The notes beneath the pieces were generated by a model, which was not told the origin of the DNA, ran no database searches, and saw nothing but the letters and a program-made list of their open reading frames with translations. The position numbers and the translations under genes are program-made. From the NCBI RefSeq assembly GCF_023740735.1, contig NZ_JAMRXH010000007.1:186001-250000 (forward strand): a stretch of 64,000 nucleotides of DNA, written 5' to 3'. Shown piece after piece: positions 34,464 to 42,162 of the stretch. The DNA is from Nocardia sp. CDC159 (GTDB lineage Bacteria; Actinomycetota; Actinomycetes; Mycobacteriales; Mycobacteriaceae). The stretch's first letter is position 1. Each line of letters opens with the position of its first letter.

Positions 34464-36878
34464 TTGGGGGCAGCGCCGGACGATGGCGCACCGCGCCTGG
34501 CCGAACTGGTGTCGCGCCGGCTGGACGCCGACCCGTCGATCACACCGGAGGTCGCTCGGACCGTGCTGGAGGCCCTCGGCGCCGAGTCGGATCCGCGCTC
34601 GGGCCCGGGGCACAGCGGAATCTTCGTCAGCGCCATCCGGGTTCGCGGTTTCCGCGGCATCGGCCGCGAGGCGGCGCTGCGATTGAATCCGGGTCCCGGA
34701 CTCACCCTGGTGGTGGGCCGCAACGGCTCTGGGAAGTCCAGTTTCGCCGAGGCCGCCGAACTCGCCCTCACCGGAGTCAATCGCCGCTGGGAGGGGCGCT
34801 CCGCGGTATGGCGGGAGGGCTGGCGAAATCTGCACGAGGGCAGCGTGGCCCGCATCGATCTCGAGCTCACCACCGCCGGATCGGACGCGCCGCTGACGAT
34901 CACCCGCGAATGGGGTGCGGCGGACGATCTGTCCGGCGGCAGCTGGACCCAGCGGCGCAAGGGCCAGCCGCCCACCGAATTCCGAGTCGCGGACTGGTCC
35001 CGGGATCTGGAGCTGTATCGCCCGTTCCTGTCCTACAGCGAGCTCGGCGCGCTGGTCGACGGGCGCCCCAGCGATCTGTTCGACGCGCTGCATCGGCTGC
35101 TCGGCCTGGACGACCTCACCGCCGCCCAGGACCGCACCCGTGCCCGCCGCCTGGAACTGGAGCGGGCCGTGAAGGCCTGCCGCGATGAGCGCGCCGCCCT
35201 GCTGACCGCGCTGTCGACCGTCGCCGACGAACGCGCCACCCGCGTGTCGGAACTGCTGCGCGCCCCCGACCCGGATCTGCCCGCCATCGCCCGCGAACTC
35301 GCCGGCGCGCGGCACGATCCGACCGGCGCGGCCGCGCTGGAGGCCATCCTGCGCCTGCGCCTGCCCGAACCGGCCGAGGTGGACGCCGCGGCCGACCACA
35401 TTGTGAAGTGCGCGGCGGATCTGGCCGCGCACAGCACCGGCGATATGGAAGCCGAACTGCGCGTACTGGATCTGCTGCGTCGCGCTCGCGACCATGTCGA
35501 CGCGGGCGGATACTGCCCCTGCCCGGTCTGCGGCCGGGGCGGCCTCGACGCACAGTGGCGGCGAGATACCGACGGCCAGATCGCCCGCCTGACCGATCGC
35601 GCCGCCGCGCTGACCGCCGCGCGGGTCGCCCTCGAGCGGGCCGTCGACCGAGCCCGCGCCCTGGTCCAGTCGCTGCCACCGGAGCTCGATCCGCCGACAC
35701 CGCCGGTGCCCAATGTCGACACCGGCCCGGCGCGCCGGACCTGGTCGGCCTGGGCCGCGCTGGCGAACGAGCACTACCATGCCGCGCTGCCCGCCCGCCT
35801 GCGCACCGCCCACGCCGACGCGCTGCGCGGCCTGGAGACGCTACGCCGTTCGGCCCGAAAGGAATTGGATCGTCTGGACGCGGTGTGGACGCCGCTGGTG
35901 CCGCGCATCGCCGCCTGGCTGCGCGATGCCACCGCGGCCGCCGCCACCGAGCCGGAGCTGCGGACCGTGCGCCGGGCCGAGGATTGGCTCAAATCGGCCG
36001 CCGCGGGTCTGCGCGAGCAGCGCATGGCCCCGCTGGCCGACCATGCCCGCCGCATCTGGCGGGGGCTGCGCCAGCAGAGCAATGTCGACCTGGGCGCGAT
36101 CCGGTTGCAGGGCAACGCCGGAGCCAGTCGCAAGGTGCTGCTCGATGTCACCGTCGACGACACCGGCGGCACCGCGCTGGGTGTCATGAGCCAGGGTGAG
36201 CTGCACGCGCTGGGACTGGCGCTGTTCCTGCCGCGCGCCACCGTGCCCGAGAGCCCGTTCGGCTTCGTCATGATCGACGATCCGGTGCAGGCCATGGATC
36301 CCGCGAAGGTGGACGGCCTGGCCCGGGTGCTCGCCGCCGCGGCGCGCAGCGGCCGCCAGGTGGTCGTGTTCACCCACGACGAGCGGCTTGCCGAGGCGGT
36401 GCGCCGGTTGCGGCTGGACGCGACGGTGCTCGATGTGCAGCGGCGGGAACGGTCCACGGTCGAGATCCGCGTCGCCGAGGATCCGGTGCGCCGCTACCTC
36501 AGCGATGCCAACGCGCTGCTGCGCACCCGGCAGCTGCCCCGGCCGATCGCCGCCGAACTCGTCATCACCTGCTGTCGCTCGGCCATCGAGGCGGCGGCGC
36601 TGGCTCGCGCGCGGCGCACGCTGCTCTCCGACGGCATCGACCACCGCGAGGTGCAGCGCCGCGTGGACGCCGCGCGGACCACCTGGGAGAAGGTGTCGCT
36701 GGCGGTGCTCGGCGAGCCCGACCGGGTCGACGATTTGAACGCGCTGCTGGATCGCGAGGCCGCCTGGGCGCGGGCGGTGCTGCGCGACGCCGCCGCGGGC
36801 GCGCACATTCGCATCGATCGCGATGTGGGGCAATTGCTCTCCGGCACAAGGAAGTTCGTCAAGTGGCTGAATCCGTGA
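34464..36878 (+). CDS. SMC/RecF-like ABC ATPase with zinc-hook-like motif
   Basis: 804 residues. Walker A is GRNGSGKSSFAEAAELAL at about residue 85, after IRVRGFRGIGREAAL, the start typical of RecF/SbcC-like ATPases. Long Arg/Glu/Ala-rich coiled-coil arms flank YCPCPVCGRGG near residue 350, a CPxCG zinc-hook. The ABC signature-like SQGE is near 575 and Walker B FVMIDDPVQAMDP near 600, then FTHDERLAEAV. A C-terminal helical extension of about 150 residues follows. The TTG start has GAGGGGGTGG upstream; an in-frame stop lies just before. It overlaps a small HEPN-like gene by 16 bases. The combination suggests a nuclease- or toxin-linked defence ATPase. Confidence 0.85.
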   Translation: MGAAPDDGAPRLAELVSRRLDADPSITPEVARTVLEALGAESDPRSGPGHSGIFVSAIRVRGFRGIGREAALRLNPGPGLTLVVGRNGSGKSSFAEAAELALTGVNRRWEGRSAVWREGWRNLHEGSVARIDLELTTAGSDAPLTITREWGAADDLSGGSWTQRRKGQPPTEFRVADWSRDLELYRPFLSYSELGALVDGRPSDLFDALHRLLGLDDLTAAQDRTRARRLELERAVKACRDERAALLTALSTVADERATRVSELLRAPDPDLPAIARELAGARHDPTGAAALEAILRLRLPEPAEVDAAADHIVKCAADLAAHSTGDMEAELRVLDLLRRARDHVDAGGYCPCPVCGRGGLDAQWRRDTDGQIARLTDRAAALTAARVALERAVDRARALVQSLPPELDPPTPPVPNVDTGPARRTWSAWAALANEHYHAALPARLRTAHADALRGLETLRRSARKELDRLDAVWTPLVPRIAAWLRDATAAAATEPELRTVRRAEDWLKSAAAGLREQRMAPLADHARRIWRGLRQQSNVDLGAIRLQGNAGASRKVLLDVTVDDTGGTALGVMSQGELHALGLALFLPRATVPESPFGFVMIDDPVQAMDPAKVDGLARVLAAAARSGRQVVVFTHDERLAEAVRRLRLDATVLDVQRRERSTVEIRVAEDPVRRYLSDANALLRTRQLPRPIAAELVITCCRSAIEAAALARARRTLLSDGIDHREVQRRVDAARTTWEKVSLAVLGEPDRVDDLNALLDREAAWARAVLRDAAAGAHIRIDRDVGQLLSGTRKFVKWLNP

Positions 36879-37255
36879 CGCCGACCGTCGCCGAGCGGCT
36901 CGCCGCGGCCGACGAACTGCTGCGCGGTACCGTCACCGATGCGGGCGGGCTGTGGTCGCGGGCGACGGTGTGGCTGCTGCGCATCGCCGTCGAACAGGCC
37001 GTCGACCGGCTGTGGTCGCAGGTGGCCCCGCCGCTGGCGCGCTGCAGCATGCGCGCGCAACTGCTCGCGCTGGAGCCCTACGTCGGCCCGGCGACCGCGG
37101 CCCGGATCGCGGCGCAGTGGGCCACGCTGTCGCGGGCGGGCCATCATCACGACTACGAGCTGCCGCCGACGCTGGTCGAACTGCGCGGCTGGTACGAGGA
37201 AACCGTCCGCCTGATCGCGGAATTGGACGCGGCGCGAACTGCCCGGTCGCAATAG
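36863..37255 (+). CDS. Small HEPN-like helical protein, partner of the ATPase
   Basis: 130 residues, all helical. ATLSRAGHHHDYELPPTLVEL carries an R-x4-H arrangement (Arg-Ala-Gly-His-His-His) after two long helices, and another helix (WYEETVRLIAELDA) follows, which is the layout of HEPN domains, many of which are RNA-cleaving toxins. The HEPN call is my inference from the pattern. The GTG at 36863 has AAGGAAG 8 bases upstream; a GTG at 36875 would give a GTGA overlap with the ATPase stop. The tight coupling means ATPase and small protein act together. Confidence 0.7.
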   Translation: MAESVTPTVAERLAAADELLRGTVTDAGGLWSRATVWLLRIAVEQAVDRLWSQVAPPLARCSMRAQLLALEPYVGPATAARIAAQWATLSRAGHHHDYELPPTLVELRGWYEETVRLIAELDAARTARSQ

Positions 37256-37420
37256 CCGACATTGTCCGGCTTTTCGCCACCGGTGGATCGAATTCCGGTA
37301 TCGAGACGGTGAATTCGACGATGTGCGCGGGTGCGCGGCAGTAGCGTGCACCTGCCGCACGGTTAGCGGTGTGTGTGCGGTGGTACTGGACCGGATTCCT
37401 CACATCGAAGGAGCTGCCTC

Positions 37421-37522
37421 GTGGACACCCTCGAGACCTTGGACACAGGGTCGTCGATACTGGCGAACTCGACAGCCGCCATGGTCAACATCTTCACGCT
37501 GATCCGGATGCTCGGCGCGTGA
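37421..37522 (+). CDS. 33-residue peptide with hydrophobic C-terminal helix
   Basis: A tiny gene from GTG 37421 with a good GAAGGAG ribosome-binding site 7 bases upstream. The polar start VDTLETLDTGSS leads into a hydrophobic helix ending AAMVNIFTLIRMLGA. The end resembles the 26-residue peptide at 25975-26055 (MVNIFTLIRML against MLNIVTSLLGL). No signal peptide. It lies 50 bases before the YchJ-like gene on the same strand and may be co-transcribed. Function unknown. Confidence 0.5.
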   Translation: MDTLETLDTGSSILANSTAAMVNIFTLIRMLGA

Positions 37523-37572
37523 GCGCGGCTCGGGCGGTCCGTCGGGCCGCCCGTACCCGCGATAATCATCCG

Positions 37573-37971
37573 ATGACTCACCCCGTCGAGACCGATCCGT
37601 GCCCGTGCCGCAGCGGCGAGCGGTTCGGCGCCTGCTGCGCGCCCCGCCTGGACGGCAGCAGCCCCGCGCCGACCGCCGAGACGCTCATGCGCTCGCGCTA
37701 CACGGCCTTCGCCGTCGGTGATACCAAATATTTGCTGGACTCCTGGCATCCGCGTACCCGGCCGCGTCGGCTGGAGCTGGATTCGGGGCAGCGCTGGGTG
37801 CTGCTGGAGATCCTGGACACCACCCGGGGAGGCCCCTTCGACGACACCGGCGAGGTGGAGTTCCGAGCGCACTACCGCACCGGCCGCGAACGAGGAATCC
37901 TGCACGAACGCAGCAGATTTGCGCGTATCCGCGGGGCGTGGCGCTACGTGGACGGCGATATCGAATCGTGA
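37573..37971 (+). CDS. YchJ-family protein (UPF0225) with SEC-C-type zinc motif
   Basis: 132 residues. The N-terminus has the SEC-C-like metal-binding motif CPCRSGERFGACC (Cys at 10, 12, 21, 22), followed by LMRSRYTAFAVGDTKYLLDSWHP, the diagnostic YchJ stretch, and a cystatin/NTF2-like beta domain (EFRAHYR and FARIRGAWRYVDGD). The function of YchJ is not established. The ATG at 37573 begins just before the motif. Confidence 0.9.
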   Translation: MTHPVETDPCPCRSGERFGACCAPRLDGSSPAPTAETLMRSRYTAFAVGDTKYLLDSWHPRTRPRRLELDSGQRWVLLEILDTTRGGPFDDTGEVEFRAHYRTGRERGILHERSRFARIRGAWRYVDGDIES

Positions 37972-38024
37972 CCTGAGAGGTGAGGATGGTCACAAGGCTT
38001 GATCTGGGTAATTCACAATTCTAC

Positions 38025-38044
38025 GGTTCCATTCAGAAGGAACC
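38025..38044. terminator. Possible hairpin after the ychJ-like gene
   Basis: GGTTCC-ATTCAGAA-GGAACC forms a 6-bp stem with an 8-base loop, 53 bases after the YchJ-like stop and before the SelW-like gene. There is no T-run, so the call is weak. Confidence 0.3.
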
Positions 38045-38118
38045 CCTGACGGATGCGAGGGATTTGCTGAACGTATTTTTCGCGCTCGGTACAGCGGCGG
38101 AGCCGTAGTCTTCGCGCT

Positions 38119-38391
38119 ATGCCACGAGTCGCAATCGAGTACTGCACCCAATGCCGCTGGCTACTGCGGGCGGGTTGGCTGGCCCAGGAATTGCTGAGCA
38201 CCTTCGCCACGGATCTGACCGAGGTCGCCCTGGTCCCGGGCAGCGGGGGAGTATTCCGCATCACGATTGACGGCGACCAGATCTGGGAACGTAAAGCCGA
38301 CGGTGGCTTCCCCGAAATCGCGGTACTCAAGCAGCGGGTGCGCGACCGCATCGATCCCGACCGGGACCTCGGTCATATCGATCGCGGATGA
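38119..38391 (+). CDS. SelT/SelW/SelH (Rdx) family thioredoxin-like protein
   Basis: 90 residues. The CxxC redox motif is CTQC at Cys9 and Cys12 in VAIEYCTQCRWLLRAGWLAQ, with Cys in the place where animal SelW has selenocysteine. The rest follows the Rdx fold: EVALVPGSGGVFRITIDGDQIWERK and GFPEIAVLKQRVRDRI. Members are small oxidoreductases with unknown bacterial partners. It is transcribed alone upstream of the carboxylesterase. Confidence 0.88.
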   Translation: MPRVAIEYCTQCRWLLRAGWLAQELLSTFATDLTEVALVPGSGGVFRITIDGDQIWERKADGGFPEIAVLKQRVRDRIDPDRDLGHIDRG

Positions 38392-38453
38392 GATGCAGCC
38401 GTCGGACATGATCGCGGACGTACTCTCGTTACAGGAGTACGAGGAGGTGCGAG

Positions 38454-40028
38454 ATGAGCACTCAGTTCTTCGAGGCGGCCCCGGCCGTCGAGGCTGCCGT
38501 CGCGGCCCCGGTCGCGCGTACCACGGCCGGTGACGTGCGCGGCCTGCGCGAGGGCACCGTCAATGTCTGGCGCAGCATCCCCTACGCCGCCGCACCGGCC
38601 GGTCCGCGTCGTTTCGCACCGCCCCGGCCCCCGCGGTCCTGGGAGGGCGTGCGCGACTGCACCGAGTTCGGCGAGATCGCCCCGCAGAGCATGGGCGCCA
38701 TGGTCCCGGTCGACTCCGGCCTGCGGATGGGCGAGGACTGCCTGTGGGTGAACGTGTGGGCACCGGCCCGCACCGCCGACGAACCCCGCCCGGTCATGGT
38801 CTGGCTGCACGGCGGCGCATACTGCCTCGGCACGGCCGCGCAGGGAATCTACGACGGCCGCAAACTCGTCGAGACCGGCGAGGTCGTGGTGGTCGGGGTG
38901 AACTACCGGCTGGGTGCGCTGGGCTTCCTCGATCTGTCCTCTCTCGGCGCCGACTTCGTGCCCAACCTCGGCCTGCACGACCAGATCGCCGCGCTGGAGT
39001 GGGTGCGCGACAATATCGCTGCCTTCGGCGGTGACCCCGGCAATGTCACCGTCTTCGGCGAATCCTCGGGTGCGGGCTGTGTGACGGCCCTGCTCACCTC
39101 GCCGCGCGCGGCCGGGCTGTTTCATCGCGCGATCGCCCAGAGCCCGCCCGCCACCACGGTCTTCGGCCCCGAGCGGGCCGCCGGTGTCGCGCGCCGCTTC
39201 CTCGAGCTGATGGATCTGGCCCCGGAACGGGCCCGGGAACTGCTGGAGTGCCCGATCGAGCGGATCGTCGACGCCGCGGGCATCCTGCTCGACGAGGTGC
39301 CGTTGCAGTCGCCGGGTCGGCTGGCCGCCGCGCCGGTGGTCGACGGTGACCTGCTGCCCACCTATCCGGCCGACCGGTTCCAGCAGGGCCGCTCGCATCG
39401 GGTACCGCTGATCATCGGCACCAACCGCGACGAGGCCTCGCTGTTCCGGCTGTTCCGCTCGCCGATCATGCCGGTGACCCCGGATGCCGTGAACGCCATG
39501 CTGAACGCGGTCGCCGCCGAGCATCCGGGCATGTCGGCCGAGCGGATCGCCGAGATCACCTCGGCGTATCCGGATTTGGCGAAACCGCGCGGGGCGCTGG
39601 CCATGTCGACCGACGCGGCCTTCCGCATGCCCGCGCACTGGGTCGCCGATGCGCATTCCCGGCACACCCGCACCTGGATGTACCGCTTCGACCAGGCCAC
39701 CCCGATGCTGAAGGCGGCCCGGGTCGGTGCGGGCCACGCCACCGAATTACCGTATGTCTTCGGCAATTTCGGCACGATCAATCACGATCCGACCTTCTGG
39801 CTGGGCGGGCGCAAGGCCGCGATGGAGGTGTCGGGCCGGATGATGCGGCGCTGGCTGGCCTTCGCCGAACACGGCGTGCCCGCGGCACTGGACGGCTCGA
39901 AGCACTGGCCGCCCTACCGGGAATCCACCCGCACCACCCTGGTCATCGATGCGACCGACCGGGTGATGGACGACCCGGACCACGACCTACACGCCGCCTG
40001 GGGCGATCGGATCGTCGGCTTCAGCTGA
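38454..40028 (+). CDS. Type B carboxylesterase/lipase
   Basis: 524 residues, alpha/beta hydrolase. The nucleophile is the Ser in FGESSGAG, the oxyanion-hole motif is WLHGGAYCLG, the acidic residue is Glu in GTNRDEASLF and the His is in GAGHATELPYVFGNFG. The EDCLWVNVWAP motif is diagnostic of type B esterases. It hydrolyses carboxylic esters; the substrate is unknown. There is no signal peptide, so it is probably cytoplasmic. It converges with the P450 gene 3 bases away. GAGGTGCGAG precedes the ATG. Confidence 0.92.
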   Translation: MSTQFFEAAPAVEAAVAAPVARTTAGDVRGLREGTVNVWRSIPYAAAPAGPRRFAPPRPPRSWEGVRDCTEFGEIAPQSMGAMVPVDSGLRMGEDCLWVNVWAPARTADEPRPVMVWLHGGAYCLGTAAQGIYDGRKLVETGEVVVVGVNYRLGALGFLDLSSLGADFVPNLGLHDQIAALEWVRDNIAAFGGDPGNVTVFGESSGAGCVTALLTSPRAAGLFHRAIAQSPPATTVFGPERAAGVARRFLELMDLAPERARELLECPIERIVDAAGILLDEVPLQSPGRLAAAPVVDGDLLPTYPADRFQQGRSHRVPLIIGTNRDEASLFRLFRSPIMPVTPDAVNAMLNAVAAEHPGMSAERIAEITSAYPDLAKPRGALAMSTDAAFRMPAHWVADAHSRHTRTWMYRFDQATPMLKAARVGAGHATELPYVFGNFGTINHDPTFWLGGRKAAMEVSGRMMRRWLAFAEHGVPAALDGSKHWPPYRESTRTTLVIDATDRVMDDPDHDLHAAWGDRIVGFS

Positions 40029-40031
40029 GGC

Positions 40032-41336
40032 TCAGACGGTGCTCGGCTGCTTGGCGCGATGGCCGAGCAGCACCGGCATACTGCTGTAGCCGTGCAGCGT
40101 GAACAGCTCTCGGCGTTCGGGTCGACCCGCCAGCTGCAGATCAGGGAAATGCTCGAACAGCGACCGCAGCGCGTACACACCCTCCATCCGAGCCAGACTG
40201 GCGCCCAGGCAGATGTGGACTCCCGTGGAGAAGGTCAAATGGTCCTTGGCGTTGGCCCGGGTGACGTCGAAGCGGTTCGGATCCTCGAAGACCTTCGGAT
40301 CACGATTGGCCCCGGCCAGTGACAGCACGACCGTATTGCCCTTGCGCACGGTGACGCCCGCGATCTCGATGTCCTCGGCCACCGCCTGCCGGGCGGTGCT
40401 CTGCACGGGCGCGTCGAAACGCAGGATCTCCTCGACCGCGTTGGGCCACAGCTCCGGATCCTCGCGCAGCCGGGCCAGCTGCCGCGGGTGGGCGAGCAAC
40501 TGGACCACGCCATTGCCGATCAGATTGACCGTGGTCTCGAAGCCCGCGCCCATGAGCAGGCTCGCGGAGGCCTTCAGCTCGCGGTCGTCGAGTTCGCCCG
40601 CCACCACCAGGCTGGACAGGATGTCCTCGCCCGGTTCGCGGCGCAGCCGGGCGATGTGATCGTCGAGGTAGGTGTCCATGACGCGCATGGAGTGCACGGC
40701 CTGCCGATAGGTGCGCCAGGGCAGGCCGACGTCCAGCAGCGGGCTCATGGCGTCGCCCCAGTCCAGGAACCGGCGGCGGCTGCTGTCGGGGAAGCCGAGG
40801 ATTTCGGAGATGATCGCGATGGGCACCTGAGAGGCGTAGGTGGCCACCAGATCCGCCGAACCGTTCGAGGGCAGGGCGGCGATGAGTTCGTCGGTGACGA
40901 TCTGGACCCGTTCGCGCAGGCGGCCGATGGCGCGCGGGGTGAACGCCGAGGCGACCGGGCGGCGCATCCGGGTGTGGTCGGGCGGGTCGATCACCAGCAT
41001 CGAGGGCGGCTCGATCGGATTCGGCGGCAGCGGATGGCGTTCCATCAGCCGCTGCAGCGGGCGGGGGATGTTGAGCGCGTCGAAAGCCCGTACGCCCCAG
41101 CGGTTGTCACGCAGGATGCCGCGGCACAGCTCGTGATCGGTGGTGGCCCAGCCGATCGGTGAGGACACCAGTCGGCCCTGCGCGCGCAGCGCCTCGATCA
41201 GGGGTAGCGGATTCTGATAACCGGCCGGGCCGATCATCAACTGGGACAGCGTATCTCCGCGCCGGGCGAAGGCCTGCATCGCGTACCGCGCCGCGCCCTG
41301 CGTGGAGATCCAGCGGAACCAAGTGTTCGGCAGCAT
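40032..41336 (-). CDS. Cytochrome P450
   Basis: 434 residues. The heme-binding loop FSTGVHICLGASLAR places the Cys ligand near residue 375; the I-helix motif is GAGFETTVN, and the ExxR motif is EEILR. The N-terminus lacks a membrane anchor. It resembles actinobacterial class I P450s that need ferredoxin and ferredoxin reductase, none of which is adjacent. The substrate is unknown. The ATG at 41336 begins MLPNTWFRW. Confidence 0.93.
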   Translation of the reverse strand: MLPNTWFRWISTQGAARYAMQAFARRGDTLSQLMIGPAGYQNPLPLIEALRAQGRLVSSPIGWATTDHELCRGILRDNRWGVRAFDALNIPRPLQRLMERHPLPPNPIEPPSMLVIDPPDHTRMRRPVASAFTPRAIGRLRERVQIVTDELIAALPSNGSADLVATYASQVPIAIISEILGFPDSSRRRFLDWGDAMSPLLDVGLPWRTYRQAVHSMRVMDTYLDDHIARLRREPGEDILSSLVVAGELDDRELKASASLLMGAGFETTVNLIGNGVVQLLAHPRQLARLREDPELWPNAVEEILRFDAPVQSTARQAVAEDIEIAGVTVRKGNTVVLSLAGANRDPKVFEDPNRFDVTRANAKDHLTFSTGVHICLGASLARMEGVYALRSLFEHFPDLQLAGRPERRELFTLHGYSSMPVLLGHRAKQPSTV

Positions 41337-41421
41337 CGCCGACCCCCTTCGTTGTCCAGTCCTGTTTCCACCGTACGAAAACGCGCCGTGATCTGAAACA
41401 TCCCGCGGTCGGACCGAAGAC

Positions 41422-41435
41422 CCTACCCGGGTAGG
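41422..41435. promoter_or_regulatory. Perfect 14-bp palindrome upstream of the P450 gene
   Basis: CCTACCCGGGTAGG is self-complementary over all 14 bases and lies 86 bases upstream of the P450 start, 17 bases after the TIGR03089 stop. It may be an operator for the P450 gene or part of a terminator for the upstream gene. The sequence alone cannot choose between these. Confidence 0.4.
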
Positions 41436-41451
41436 ACATGCGGTTCCGATG

Positions 41452-42162
41452 CTACGCGCGGGTCACGCGTTCGGTATCGATTCGCCGGGCCTGGGCGGCC
41501 GGATCGGGATTGGCGACCTGGACCAGCGACGCACCGGCGGCGTAGATCGCGAGCAGGCCGTCGACCAGTTCGCTCGCGCTGTTCCAGGATGCGGCCGACA
41601 GCACGCGATCGGAGTCGGTGAAGCCTTGGCGGGCCGCGGATTCGCGTGCCGCGGCGAGGACCTGCGCGACCGAACTGCCCTCGAGTGCGGCACCGGCGCC
41701 CTCGGGCCGGAACTGATCGCCGTGGGCGCGCACCGAGGTGGCGTAGTCGGTGATGCCGACCGGCAGACCGCGCACGGGTGCGCCGAGCGGATCGAGCGAC
41801 AGCGCGGCCACCTCGGCGATCTCGGTGACGTCATCGATGCGATCCGCGGTCACCAGCGCCATCTCCGCGTCGTCGGCCGGATGCAGCAGCACCTCGGCCC
41901 CGGCCCACCAGCAGCCCAGCAGCACCGCCGCGGTCTGCCAGTGGGCGGGCAGCAGCACCGTCACGCGGCCACCCGGGGCGAGGCCGAATTCGTCGCGAAT
42001 CATATTGGCGGTCTTGGCCGCCCAATTCGCCAGCGTCACCGCCGACAGCTCGATGCGCGCGCCGGTGGCGTCGTCGTAGTAGGTGATGCGCGGACCGGAC
42101 GGATCGCGGGCCAGGATCGGATCGAGCAGCGCCGCGGTGAGGGTCTGGTTCAGTTCACGCAT
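41452..42162 (-). CDS. TIGR03089 family protein (AMP-binding-like N-domain only)
   Basis: 236 residues matching the short actinobacterial TIGR03089 family. The sequence follows the first part of an adenylate-forming enzyme (ITYYDDATGARIELSAVTLA, then NMIRDEFGLAPGGRVTVLLP) but has no ATP-binding P-loop and no C-terminal lid, so it is unlikely to be a ligase. It overlaps the LCP gene by 13 bases and is co-translated. In M. tuberculosis the same pair is Rv3267-Rv3268, next to rmlD, so a cell-wall role is likely but unproven. Confidence 0.85.
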   Translation of the reverse strand: MRELNQTLTAALLDPILARDPSGPRITYYDDATGARIELSAVTLANWAAKTANMIRDEFGLAPGGRVTVLLPAHWQTAAVLLGCWWAGAEVLLHPADDAEMALVTADRIDDVTEIAEVAALSLDPLGAPVRGLPVGITDYATSVRAHGDQFRPEGAGAALEGSSVAQVLAAARESAARQGFTDSDRVLSAASWNSASELVDGLLAIYAAGASLVQVANPDPAAQARRIDTERVTRA

